Assembly: GCA_013036995.1 (NCBI GenBank)
Contig: JAAOXG010000018.1
Span: 1-64,000, forward strand
Source: Lacrimispora defluvii
GTDB lineage: Bacteria; Bacillota; Clostridia; Lachnospirales; Lachnospiraceae
DNA: 64,000 bases
Reading direction: 5' to 3'
This document shows, in pieces, positions 56,205 to 64,000 of the stretch. The notes under the pieces were generated by a model that ran no database searches, was not told the DNA's origin, and worked only from the letters and a program-made list of their open reading frames with translations. Within the stretch, counting starts at the first letter, position 1. The number at the start of each line of letters is the position of its first letter. Made by a program: the position numbers and the translations under genes.

Positions 56205-56978
56205 CTAAAAGAATAAATTTCCTATCCAGTATAAAGCCACAATATGGATTGGATAGAATAAATAGAACAGATATTTATACCCCTTACCTTTTTTCCCATT
56301 ATACAAGTACATGAAGGGTAGAGTTCCAATCATCATCCATTGATAATTTTCATAAAATAGTCCTTCAATACTAAAGTTATTTAATGATGCCAGTAGAAAA
56401 AAGATTATACAGAATAATATGTAAGCCGTTGCAAGATTTTTTTTATTTTCTTTCGTGAAATACATTAAAACACCCAGAAATACGAACAAAATACTTCCTT
56501 CCGTAAAAATAATATTTCCCATTAATGCCCCTGCCAGTTCAAAAACTCCATAACCATCTATGATCTGTTTTGAAAGAATACAGATTATGGTACTGAAAAT
56601 CTGATACAGACAAAAGAAGATTATGTACCTGTTTCCTTTCTTTTTATCATTTTTACGAATTTCTAATATCCATGAAATAACACCGGTCAGAAATAAAGTG
56701 ACAAATATATTATTACTTATTTAGCAATAAGGATCCTGATATATATTATTACATATGTAATTTATTAACGCCATTATAACTCCAAATCCGTACATTCTGG
56801 ATAAATAGACTTTCCTGTTAGAAGTATAGTAAAATCCCCATGCCATGCAAAAAAAGAAAATCGGGGCAGAAATCCTGCCTATCCAGTGTAACCAGATTGG
56901 AGCTCCCGGAATGAATTCCGCAATATGATCTAAAAACATAAATAGAAGTGCCAGTATTTTTAGCATTGTACTTGTCAT
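56205..56978 (-). pseudogene. TraX-family membrane protein with an internal stop
   Basis: The N-terminal 85 codons (MLKILALLFMFLDHIAEFIPG, WLHWIGRISAPIFFFCMAWG) are TraX. The frame then hits TAA at 56721-56723 but continues unchanged (ISNNIFVTLFLTGVISWILE) to the normal end at 56205 with FLYFLFYPIHIVALYWI, the TraX C-terminus. One nonsense codon therefore splits a 257-aa protein. TraX acetylates pilin in F plasmids; chromosomal clostridial homologues are of unknown function. Confidence 0.85.
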
Positions 56979-57032
56979 GAGTTTATTCTTCTTTCATTTA
57001 TTTTAATAATATCTGTTTTTCTTTCTCATAAT

Positions 57033-57227
57033 CTAATTTTTTAAAAGAAAGAAATGACAGGGGATCCCCTCATTTTCACAAAATGCAATACCTATGATCT
57101 CCCGTTCTATCTGATTTTCATACAATTCCGGAAGATTTTTTTTGTTCTGAATTTTAATGAAATATTTTTGTTCTTTGTAGCTTGCTATGTAAGATGAGTT
57201 AACATCTCCTTTACTGCACAGTTTCAT
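57033..57227 (-). pseudogene. Phosphotransferase (APH/choline kinase) N-terminal fragment
   Basis: A 64-codon frame reads GDVNSSYIASYKEQKYFIKI and EREIIGIAFCENEGIP, the nucleotide-binding N-lobe start of aminoglycoside/choline phosphotransferases. It stops before any catalytic motif (HGD, D-x-D) and lacks a ribosome binding site. It appears to be a remnant. Confidence 0.5.
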
Positions 57228-57381
57228 ACTTATATATTTTTACAAAACCTCTTAAAATTTCAAACAATAATAAAACAAAATTTGTTAAACATCAACATTT
57301 TTGTAATGAAACATTAATAAACAATCTACTATGATTATGAAACCATGTATTATATACTTATTTTAAAAAAGGAGGTTTCTT

Positions 57382-57486
57382 ATGATCGCTTATTATCCAT
57401 TGATGTTGAATTTGCTTGAATTATTTAAATACGTCGTCTACTTTACGTTTTTTCTGTGCTGCATAAAATACTTAAAAAGTAAATAG
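57382..57486 (+). CDS. Small membrane protein, 34 aa
   Basis: A short gene with an excellent ribosome binding site (AAAAAAGGAGG, 10 nt before the ATG). It encodes MIAYYPLMLNLLELFKYV, then VYFTFFLCCIKYLKSK: one hydrophobic segment with a basic C-terminal tail, including a CC pair that may be lipidated or form disulfides. It is followed 20 nt later by another gene with the same ribosome binding site context (GGAGGTTTCT occurs before both). I do not recognise a family. Confidence 0.6.
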   Translation: MIAYYPLMLNLLELFKYVVYFTFFLCCIKYLKSK

Positions 57487-57506
57487 GTAAGGAGGTTTCT
57501 GTAAAG

Positions 57507-57746
57507 ATGATTAATTACTTTCGTTGGTCTTCATTGACGTGTGTATATACTACAGATGATAAAAATCGGATTCAGAATACTCTTTACGAAAACAAAATTC
57601 CCTTTAAATTAAGTGTAAAGGACTTATCCATTAGAAATATGTTCGATCTTCCTTATGCGGGAATTGGTACTAACAAACTAAAAATATCCTATTTATTTTA
57701 TGTTAAAAAAAAGGATATTGAATTTGCGCTGCACCTGATAAAGTAA
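57507..57746 (+). CDS. Small DUF2007-like protein
   Basis: A 79-aa protein: YTTDDKNRIQNTLYENKIPFKLSVKD and the C-terminal SYLFYVKKKDIEFALHLI. The pattern (short beta-alpha-beta, position-specific YxVKKxDxExA) resembles DUF2007/putative signal-transducing proteins common in clostridia. The start follows AAGGAGGTTTCTGTAAAG. It is probably co-transcribed with the 34-aa membrane protein upstream; together they may form a small membrane-linked unit. The function is unknown. Confidence 0.7.
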   Translation: MINYFRWSSLTCVYTTDDKNRIQNTLYENKIPFKLSVKDLSIRNMFDLPYAGIGTNKLKISYLFYVKKKDIEFALHLIK

Positions 57747-57753
57747 TTTTTAT

Positions 57754-58266
57754 TTATGAACCTTCTGGCTCATTATAGGCATACCAGTCCGATTCCGGCA
57801 AGCCCAATTCACGCAAAATGCCATTCAGGTAGCCGATATTATACATGATATGTCTTATTTGCCCAATAATTACATCTGCATAAGTGTATTGCGGGTTGTT
57901 GCCAAAAACGGAAGTCCCCAGTTTTTCGTCATTCAGATGATCAAATACTCCTGCGGTTTTTATTTGAATAGCATCAAGATACTCTCGCATTCTTTCTTTC
58001 GATATAAATAATCCATCATAACTGGCTGCGTATAAGTCAGTCGTGTAGGCATCATCAAAAATCATTGTACGCCATTCACTGTCGTCATACTTCTCACGCA
58101 TCCAGAAATCGATATAATAAACATAATGGAAAACCTGTTGCCAAAAGGGCACTTCGTTATATGACGAAGCCCATATTTTTTCCGGACAAATGTCCACAAG
58201 AATAACTGCCATATGAAATGTTGAATCAAACTGATTTCGCAAAGCCTCTGTTACTAACTTACTCAT
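57754..58266 (-). CDS. DinB-family protein
   Basis: A 170-aa four-helix DinB/YfiT-like protein. The potential metal histidines are in FWQQVFHYVYYID (His about 47) and IIGQIRHIMYNIGYLNG (His about 138), with the N-terminal LRNQFDSTFHMA. Family members are often thiol-dependent S-transferases (bacillithiol, mycothiol). It is convergent with the DUF2007-like gene. Confidence 0.85.
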   Translation of the reverse strand: MSKLVTEALRNQFDSTFHMAVILVDICPEKIWASSYNEVPFWQQVFHYVYYIDFWMREKYDDSEWRTMIFDDAYTTDLYAASYDGLFISKERMREYLDAIQIKTAGVFDHLNDEKLGTSVFGNNPQYTYADVIIGQIRHIMYNIGYLNGILRELGLPESDWYAYNEPEGS

Positions 58267-58310
58267 TATATTTTCCCCCTATATGATATATAATTTAATA
58301 GATTGCCTTT

Positions 58311-59198
58311 TTAGGCACGTGACAACATTGGAGTCATCACCTGATTGTCCCTAAATATATTCTCTTTACCATTTAGCACAAATAGGTGATTGTCTTCCTC
58401 TTGTGATTCTTCAATTGTATACCCGTATTTCATTTCCGGTGTAAATCCCAGACACACATGATCTGTATCATTATTAGCCACAATACCTAAAATATCATCC
58501 AGCTGATTATTGGCATCGGCAAAAACATCATAACAAAATAGCCTGTTTTCCTCATGTTTAACCACTGCAACAGCATCATATTGTTGGATATAATAAATAT
58601 CATTCGCTCTGAATTGTATGCAATGAAATACAAACTGACTCAGATTATCCACTTTTAGTTCGGAAAATGGATTTCCTTTCCTATAACCTTTAATTAATAA
58701 TTCCCAGTCTTTCGGATCCTCTATATTAAGCTTTCTATATGTCCCCTCTGATTTTAAGATGGGCTTACTAAATTCAAATTCTTTGTATTCCTCAAAATTA
58801 AACTTAGGATAAAAATCAACAACGGAATCATTTGCTAGTAAATAAACTGCATCGCTTTTATTCACCCAATCGGCTAAAACGTTTTCCATCAGATAGCGAT
58901 TTAATCCTTTGTTTCTATACTCAGGCAGAGTCATAACAGTGCTGATTTGTACATATCTCTTTTGTTGGCCTTTCCAGTTTATATCATTCACACATACTGC
59001 AACACTTGAAACTGCCGTATCCCCATGCATAATAACATATGGGATATAACGGTTATCCATATAACCGGATTGATACCACTTTTCATATTTTAGTTTGTAA
59101 ATATCTTTTGAAAGCTGAAAGTAACGGTTCCTTGTAAATTCATCTTCCATAACACGATCAATATAATTATATGCTTGTCCTTTTATATTACATTGCAT
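58311..59198 (-). CDS. GNAT-family N-acetyltransferase (Eis-like)
   Basis: A 295-aa acetyltransferase. The acetyl-CoA motif VQISTVMTLPEYRNKGLNRYLM is in the N-terminal GNAT domain (Q/RxxGxN variant), followed by a second domain. The two-domain layout recalls Eis-type or DUF4081-like proteins. I start at ATG 59198 after GGGGGAGAA; a TTG two codons earlier is possible. It overlaps the truncated HAD gene. Confidence 0.82.
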   Translation of the reverse strand: MQCNIKGQAYNYIDRVMEDEFTRNRYFQLSKDIYKLKYEKWYQSGYMDNRYIPYVIMHGDTAVSSVAVCVNDINWKGQQKRYVQISTVMTLPEYRNKGLNRYLMENVLADWVNKSDAVYLLANDSVVDFYPKFNFEEYKEFEFSKPILKSEGTYRKLNIEDPKDWELLIKGYRKGNPFSELKVDNLSQFVFHCIQFRANDIYYIQQYDAVAVVKHEENRLFCYDVFADANNQLDDILGIVANNDTDHVCLGFTPEMKYGYTIEESQEEDNHLFVLNGKENIFRDNQVMTPMLSRA

Positions 59199-59523
59199 TA
59201 CCAATTCTCCCCCGCATCACTGCATTACTCCAATCACCTTCTGCTCTCAGTGTGCTTAATAGCTCTTTTATCCCTTCATAACACACCCCGTCATTTTTCA
59301 CAGCTTCCCTTTCACATATTCTAAAATACTCCAGTGTTTCAACCGTCGTCTGCACACCAAATACTTTCTGTAAAAACTGTTCAGATGGCAGACCAATCAT
59401 ATGCGTTAAGTCTTCCACGTTTCTAAATGACAATCCGAATCTGGCAGAAGTTTTTTTCACTGCAACAAGGATAGATTTTTCTGTCATATATAAAGTACCA
59501 TCTAAATCAAAAATGACTTTCAC
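59188..59523 (-). pseudogene. Truncated HAD-family phosphatase (N-terminal half)
   Basis: MKVIFDLDGTLYMTEKSIL has the HAD nucleophile Asp and resembles phosphoglycolate phosphatase. The cap domain runs to GIKELLSTLRAEG, where motif II (S/T in a LxIVSN-like strand) should come next. Instead an unrelated tail leads to a stop inside the GNAT start region. Motifs II-IV are gone, so it is a deletion remnant of a ~210-aa enzyme. Confidence 0.75.
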
Positions 59524-59524
59524 T

Positions 59525-60088
59525 TTAAACCTCCATGACTTTTAATATACGAGGTTCACCGGTATAAAATTCTGTTCTGGTAATGGAATATACACTTGTT
59601 TTTATGTTGAACTGATCGGGATACTCCTGACGTAATGACATCCCCATCTTTTCGGCTACTTTTCTTGATGGAATATTGGTCGACTTCTGATACGAGAAGA
59701 CTTCGTTAAAATCTGTGTTCTTAAAGACATACCCCAAACATGCTTTTGATGCCTGGGAAGCATATCCTTTATTCCAAAAATTCTTATTAATATGATAGCC
59801 GATTTCGGGAAACAAATTGCCATCTCGATAGATATTTTGCATGGTAATACCACAATCACCAATGAACTCATTGGTTTTCTTTAAAATAACCGCCCATAAT
59901 CCATAGCCGTATTTGCTATAATTATCAAGGTTCCAGTTGATCCACTTTCTTGTCTGATCCTCATCAAATTCTCTTGGATAATACTGCATCGTCTCTTTAT
60001 CGGATAATATCTGATGCCAGGCATCAAAGTCCGCCATTGTCAGCTCTCTTAATGCAATCTGATCTGTTTCTATAATATATTCAGTCAT
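59525..60088 (-). CDS. GNAT-family N-acetyltransferase (RimJ/RimL type)
   Basis: A 187-aa acetyltransferase of the Acetyltransf_3 group: IALRELTMADFDAWHQIL, FIGDCGITMQ, EIGYHINKNFWNKGYASQASKACLGYVF (acetyl-CoA motif) and IPSRKVAEKMGM. It is adjacent to the HAD remnant. The substrate is unknown; ribosomal N-termini, peptides and antibiotics are all possible. Confidence 0.9.
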   Translation of the reverse strand: MTEYIIETDQIALRELTMADFDAWHQILSDKETMQYYPREFDEDQTRKWINWNLDNYSKYGYGLWAVILKKTNEFIGDCGITMQNIYRDGNLFPEIGYHINKNFWNKGYASQASKACLGYVFKNTDFNEVFSYQKSTNIPSRKVAEKMGMSLRQEYPDQFNIKTSVYSITRTEFYTGEPRILKVMEV

Positions 60089-60152
60089 TATATCCCCCTT
60101 AATTTATTCCATCCGATCATCTATGTTATTATTAGTTGTTACTAAAATGTTT

Positions 60153-60910
60153 TTATTGCAACCGCTTTGCTACCAGTGTAAATTCTCCTGGTACACTTTT
60201 ATTTTTCCATGCAGGGTACTCATCAAATCGGGACAACGTAAATCCCGCCGTTATAACTGAATTAATTATTTCACTGATCGTGTATTTTCTATAACTGCAT
60301 AAAGGCATCTGTTTTCGAATTTCATCAGGGAAAAATCTTGATGAGCCATCTCACCTTCAAATACATCACTTGAAAAATAATTCATTGCAGGCTGCTCAAG
60401 CCCTAACATATCCGCTATCTTTTGAAAAGGGTGGAAATCACTGCATATAAGCCTTCCATTTGGCTTAAGGAGCTGATACATTACTTTCATGAATTGGTTA
60501 ATATCATGAAAATAGTGAAGGATTCCGCCCTCCATGAATACCACATCAAAAGAATCTCCGTATTTGCTCATTTCTATTTCCAAAACATCCCCAACAACAA
60601 AATCAATTTTTACATTTGCGGCATCTGCTACCTCAAGTGCGTATCTTTTATTGTCTTCTGATATATCAAAAATTGTTACTTCTGATCCCAGAATTGCAAG
60701 AGGGATTGCTTTCTTCCCACATGAACCGCATATATTGGCCACCTTTATATCTTTATAAGTTTCAAAATAATCCGCATACCGTTTCAGCATTCCCCTTGGG
60801 TCTTCCAAGTCCTTCTTTGCCCGGTCTTTCGGTACACCTGAGTTATTTATCCAAAAGTCATATGCATTATATTCCCATGCTTTTTTATTTTGTTGACAAT
60901 AATCTTTCAT
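60153..60910 (-). pseudogene. SAM-dependent methyltransferase with a one-base frameshift
   Basis: A class I methyltransferase: KVANICGSCGKKAIPLAILGSEVTIFDIS (SAM motif I), VVFMEGGILHYFHDINQFMK. The frame that carries these ends early at 60266. In the next frame, from QDFFPDEIRKQMPL through YTISEIINSVITAGFTL to VAKRLQ and a TAA at 60153, the typical C-terminus continues. The switch is at the A5/T5 run near 60331-60335, where one base is missing. I start at 60910 (MKDYCQQNKK) after AGGAAAGG; the full protein would be 252 aa. Confidence 0.85.
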
Positions 60911-60946
60911 GTAATCCTTTCCTGTCTCCAAATGAAACTGAAATCC

Positions 60947-61072
60947 TCATACTGCAAATTCCATAAAATATGCGTGCTGCTCGTCGATGAGCCCTTTAAT
61001 TTCATCAATGTCATTTGTTGTAACATCAGGTATTTCTAATACAAACGCTCCGCATGCTGCTTCTCCTGCACA
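60947..61072 (-). pseudogene. C-terminal fragment of an unidentified gene
   Basis: A 40-codon frame with no start codon reads GEAACGAFVLEIPDVTTND, IDEIKGLIDEQHAYFMEFAV and ends in TGA at 60947. The composition is coding-like; the family was not recognised. It lies between the terminator at 61108 and the broken methyltransferase, consistent with decay in this stretch. Confidence 0.35.
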
Positions 61073-61107
61073 ATATTATGTTTCTTAAAAATGTAATGCC
61101 GAATATA

Positions 61108-61151
61108 AAAAAACTACTAACCTGATTATTAATAGCTAGTAGTTTTCTTTA
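61108..61151 (-). terminator. Terminator of the alpha/beta-hydrolase gene
   Basis: AAAACTACTAAC and GCTAGTAGTTTT form an 11-12-bp stem with one mismatch, followed on the minus strand by a T-rich tract. It may also work in the plus direction. Confidence 0.75.
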
Positions 61152-61185
61152 TTTCCTGTATGGTTTCCACAATATTGTGAAACGA

Positions 61186-62151
61186 TTATATCTTGTCAGA
61201 TAAACTTACTTGATTTTGTAAAACATCAACGCGTAAAAAATTCCACATTTTTTCAGGCTCTTCAAAGCAAGGGCTGTGTGCGGAATTTTCAAATGTATAA
61301 AAACCTTTTATGGGAGCTTTTATCGCCGTTACAAAATCCCTTGCAACTACATAAGATGCTTGATAGTCATGTCTCCCTTGGAAAATATACACGGGTACCT
61401 GCAAACAGGGTACCTGTTCTATTAAATCCATTTGAATCATACAATCACACAAACATTTTAGCGAAAAGCTGCTACCTTGCGAAAATTTGAACTTTTCACC
61501 TAGAGTATATCCCTTATATCTAAGCACAATTGCAACAAAGTCCAGCATTGATAACATGCTTCGCATAACACCGATACCAAGTTTATTCATGCCTTCACTC
61601 CGTGCTCCAGCAAGATATTTTATACTGATGTCGCCACCAGTTTCAATTGGAAATTTTTTTAATTGTCGTATCATTTTTTTGTTGTTTGACTTGCTAAATT
61701 CCTCCAGCATATATGTATATGCCAAACGTTCTGACCGCTCCTGTTGCGCTACTTGTCCAATGCCTATATAAGCATGAAAAAGCTCAGGCTGTTGCTTAAC
61801 TGTAAGCACACCCAACAAAGAACCCCATGAATGTCCCATGATATATATCTTTTCTTTTCCAAAGCGATTGCGCAAATAATACGTTACCTCAATCGCGTCC
61901 GAAACCATCTGTTCAAGTGTCATTTCTTTCTGCGTAATTTTACGGTTATATGATATTCCGCTACCTCTTTGTTCCCACCAGCAAACAGTAAATAGCTTTT
62001 CTAAGCCAGTCGGGAATTTTTCAGCAAATGCAATTTCGGGTGAGCCAGGTCCTCCATGCAAATATAGTAACACAGGGTTTTCAGTATTTTCGCTCTGCAA
62101 AAACATGCCCTGCTTTGACCCATTGATTTCTACGAAGAACTTTTCATTCAT
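61186..62151 (-). CDS. Alpha/beta-hydrolase, proline iminopeptidase-like (S33)
   Basis: A 321-aa hydrolase. The S33 hallmarks are YLHGGPGSPE (oxyanion), WWEQRGSGIS (family DQRGxGxS), nucleophile GHSWGSLLG (about 112-120), Asp in FQGRHDYQ and His in ENSAHSPCFEEP. It probably removes N-terminal proline or hydrolyses small esters. I start at ATG 62151 after GAGGTG; a GTG at 62160 is also in frame. There is no signal peptide. Confidence 0.9.
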   Translation of the reverse strand: MNEKFFVEINGSKQGMFLQSENTENPVLLYLHGGPGSPEIAFAEKFPTGLEKLFTVCWWEQRGSGISYNRKITQKEMTLEQMVSDAIEVTYYLRNRFGKEKIYIMGHSWGSLLGVLTVKQQPELFHAYIGIGQVAQQERSERLAYTYMLEEFSKSNNKKMIRQLKKFPIETGGDISIKYLAGARSEGMNKLGIGVMRSMLSMLDFVAIVLRYKGYTLGEKFKFSQGSSFSLKCLCDCMIQMDLIEQVPCLQVPVYIFQGRHDYQASYVVARDFVTAIKAPIKGFYTFENSAHSPCFEEPEKMWNFLRVDVLQNQVSLSDKI

Positions 62152-62279
62152 TTTTTTCACCTCGCAAATTGTAAATAATCTTCAGAGTAGAATACCACAA
62201 TGCTTACTAACTATCAATATTAAGTTTCCAATGTACAGTAATTCGCTTCCTTTATAAATCCATCAGGAATTAATCAAAA

Positions 62280-62870
62280 TTAATCACGCCATTCAAGAAT
62301 ATCATCTAACCTTTTTCTGGGTCTCGCATGAGGATCTTCATCTGCATATCCTACTGTCATTGCTGCAAAAAGTTCTCCTTCAACATTTAACCAATCGCTT
62401 AATTCCTTATATGCAAAATATGTATCGCAAATCCATAAGCTACCCAATCCAAGTTCAGAAGCTGTGAGTGCCATATTTTCGATTGCTGCACCGATCGACT
62501 GAGCATTGCAGATTTCGTAAATACGCTCTTCAGGTTTTAAAGAAGAATCAATATCTAATCCAAGGGAATTGATAATAAAAATGACAACAGGTGCCTGTTC
62601 CATAATTTTCAAAGTATATTCTGCACTATTAAGGTACTGCGCGCTTTCCGGAAGAAGCGGAAACTCCTTCTCTCTTATTAATCCTTTAGCCATAGCTGCA
62701 AGCATATCCTTCTTAGCATTGCCAGTTACTACAATAAATTTCCATGGCTGTCGGTTTTTAGAAGATGGTGCAAGGATTCCTGACTGTAAAATTTCCTCTA
62801 TCATATATCTGGGTACATCTTCTCTTTTATATTTCCGTATACTACGTCTGTTTATAATGGCTGATAACAT
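62280..62870 (-). CDS. Nitroreductase-family protein
   Basis: A 196-aa FMN enzyme: RRSIRKYKREDVP (FMN phosphate), APSSKNRQPWKFIVV, and a C-terminal GLGSLWICDTYF and TVGYADEDPHARPRKRLDD. Substrates of such enzymes range from nitroaromatics to iodotyrosine and quinones. Its ATG follows the GNAT stop directly, with GAGGGAGCG inside that gene, so translation is coupled. Confidence 0.92.
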   Translation of the reverse strand: MLSAIINRRSIRKYKREDVPRYMIEEILQSGILAPSSKNRQPWKFIVVTGNAKKDMLAAMAKGLIREKEFPLLPESAQYLNSAEYTLKIMEQAPVVIFIINSLGLDIDSSLKPEERIYEICNAQSIGAAIENMALTASELGLGSLWICDTYFAYKELSDWLNVEGELFAAMTVGYADEDPHARPRKRLDDILEWRD

Positions 62871-63347
62871 TTATCGCTCCCTCCTCAGATAAACCATATC
62901 AACCAGTTGTTTCCCATCTTCAAACATTGGGTGATCGTAGTTATCTACAAAAAAGTTTATTATTCGGTGTGATTCTGTAAAACCACATTTTTTATAAAAA
63001 GTTAGCGAAGAGGGTACATCTCCTGTCCCAACAAACATAATGTTGCAATCCCTGTAAGCGGAAAACAGGAACTCTATCAGACTTTTTCCATAGCCTTTTC
63101 GTTGACATTCAGGCGAAACAGCTATGTTTTTAAGCACATAAACACCATCACTTTCTTTTGTAATCACACATTCAGCTTTTATACCATTATCATCCAAAAC
63201 GAACATTTCACCACGCTCAAGATATTTATCTATCATATCTTCCTGCTCGTCGGCCAGCAATAGTAAGTCTATATATTCCTTTTTGTTGTCCGTAACTTTC
63301 CATATCCTTCTATTGTCAGAATAAATTTCCGCATGATCCGCTGTCAT
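62871..63347 (-). CDS. GNAT-family N-acetyltransferase
   Basis: A 158-aa acetyltransferase. IAVSPECQRKGYGKSLIEFL is the acetyl-CoA motif, followed by MFVGTGDVPSSLTFYKKCGFTESHRI. It forms a two-gene unit with the nitroreductase. Confidence 0.9.
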   Translation of the reverse strand: MTADHAEIYSDNRRIWKVTDNKKEYIDLLLLADEQEDMIDKYLERGEMFVLDDNGIKAECVITKESDGVYVLKNIAVSPECQRKGYGKSLIEFLFSAYRDCNIMFVGTGDVPSSLTFYKKCGFTESHRIINFFVDNYDHPMFEDGKQLVDMVYLRRER

Positions 63348-63472
63348 ATGTGGTTACCTCGTAATCTTATTTTCTATTTTATGAACTATAGTATTTCTGT
63401 TTTTTCTTTTAAACTGTTAAGAAAAGACATTTCTAAATCAAGATAACACCAATATTTAATTCTACTTTATAC

Positions 63473-64000
63473 TTATACTACATAATGTTTTGCATTTGAA
63501 TCTATCCATTCAATAATAAAATCGAAACGCTCTTTCGTTAATTCATGACCACCTGGATATCTCTTGTGGTACAGGTTTTGTAACGCATCATATTCTAAAT
63601 AAGTTCGGCTGGCTTTTCCAACGATATATGACGCATCTTTTGAATATTTATCATCTTCCGCAGAAACAATAAGCAATTGTCTTGGCGCAATACAAGATAC
63701 CAAATCATATATATCATATTTACCATGAAAGTTCGGAATTACGCTTGCCATTTCAATTCCAATATTATTAATCATACGGTTCTCATAAGTACAAGCACTA
63801 CCACTTGCACAACTATAAGCGATTCGTTCATCTAACGCAGAAAGAAATAAGACAGTATTACCCCCGTAAGAATGTCCCAGTGTGCTAATTTTTTTGTTAT
63901 TAACATATGTAAGATTAGAAAGCAATGTTATTCCATTCATGGCATCATTCAGCACTTTTTTCATCAGACATTCGCCTTTTATTATACGATAACACATTTC
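63473..64000 (-). CDS. Alpha/beta-hydrolase (dienelactone hydrolase-like), cut by window edge
   Basis: The visible part has the nucleophile elbow STLGHSYGGNT, the acid region LIVSAEDDKYS and the histidine in PGGHELT, followed by the stop codon at 63473. The reading frame is open to the right edge, and the residues before the elbow lack the oxyanion strand, so the N-terminus lies outside the window. Possibly a secreted or cytosolic acetyl-xylan-esterase- or dienelactone-hydrolase-type enzyme. Confidence 0.75.
   Translation of the reverse strand, partial: EMCYRIIKGECLMKKVLNDAMNGITLLSNLTYVNNKKISTLGHSYGGNTVLFLSALDERIAYSCASGSACTYENRMINNIGIEMASVIPNFHGKYDIYDLVSCIAPRQLLIVSAEDDKYSKDASYIVGKASRTYLEYDALQNLYHKRYPGGHELTKERFDFIIEWIDSNAKHYVV

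Noticed and set aside
56205-56522. Independent small membrane protein gene
   Set aside because: The same frame runs unbroken from 56720 down to 56205, and the only break to the upstream part is one TAA; together they make one TraX protein.

Overview
The window looks like a chromosomal segment of a strictly anaerobic, moderately low-GC Firmicute, most likely a Lachnospiraceae/Clostridium cluster XIVa organism (Lacrimispora- or Hungatella-like). I infer this from the codon and base composition by eye, strong AGGAGG-type ribosome binding sites, a T-box leader, a preQ1-I riboswitch, PTS and phospho-glucosidase genes, an OFA-type transporter and the general gene content. No rRNA, tRNA, CRISPR array or insertion sequence was found. 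Most genes are on the minus strand.

Layout. 0-6.5 kb: a flavodoxin fragment at the edge, a membrane PAS-PAS-GGDEF diguanylate cyclase, a beta-glucoside PTS EIIBC with a GH1 phospho-glucosidase, and aroE. 6.5-16.5 kb: the tail of a lost flavin oxidoreductase, DUF4180, an alpha/beta hydrolase and an excisionase-type HTH protein preceded by a striking array of 10-bp repeats, then a GH95 fucosidase and an efflux operon (two ABC half-transporters plus two adaptor proteins) headed by a MarR remnant. 16.5-20.6 kb: an aromatic-acid exporter-like gene and a complete GTP-to-preQ1 operon (queD-queE-folE-queC-queF) under a preQ1-I riboswitch. 20.7-28.5 kb: a berberine-bridge-type FAD oxidase, a GH4 phospho-glucosidase with its RpiR regulator, homocysteine methyltransferase, a decayed AGCS symporter, a cell-wall amidase, a metallo-hydrolase and an AIM24 protein.

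28.7-36.3 kb holds the most interesting locus: a tightly overlapping seven-gene operon with an OmpR-type response regulator, a histidine kinase, a DltA-like adenylation enzyme, a LysA/BtrK-like PLP decarboxylase, a DltC-like carrier protein, an MBOAT acyltransferase (DltB-like) and an SGNH protein (DltD-like). It reads as a dlt-type envelope esterification system that has gained a decarboxylase. The group attached may therefore be a decarboxylated amino acid (for example GABA or beta-alanine) rather than D-alanine.

36.3-53.7 kb: a T-box-controlled aminotransferase, a PadR/OFA-transporter pair with a clear PadR box, metabolic and stress genes (Gfo/Idh oxidoreductase, carbonic anhydrase, sorbosone dehydrogenase-like protein, MsrAB, Nudix, DUF2935), a frameshifted GMC oxidoreductase with its subunit-3 partner, DUF6273, an EamA/MarR divergent pair with palindromic operators, and a sulfite/nitrite reductase with a TetR regulator nearby. 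53.8-64 kb: an accessory-looking stretch of small enzymes (flavodoxin-like, CPBP protease, GyrI-like, GNATs, DinB, hydrolases, nitroreductase) mixed with broken genes: TraX with an internal stop, a phosphotransferase fragment, a truncated HAD phosphatase, and a methyltransferase with a one-base frameshift.
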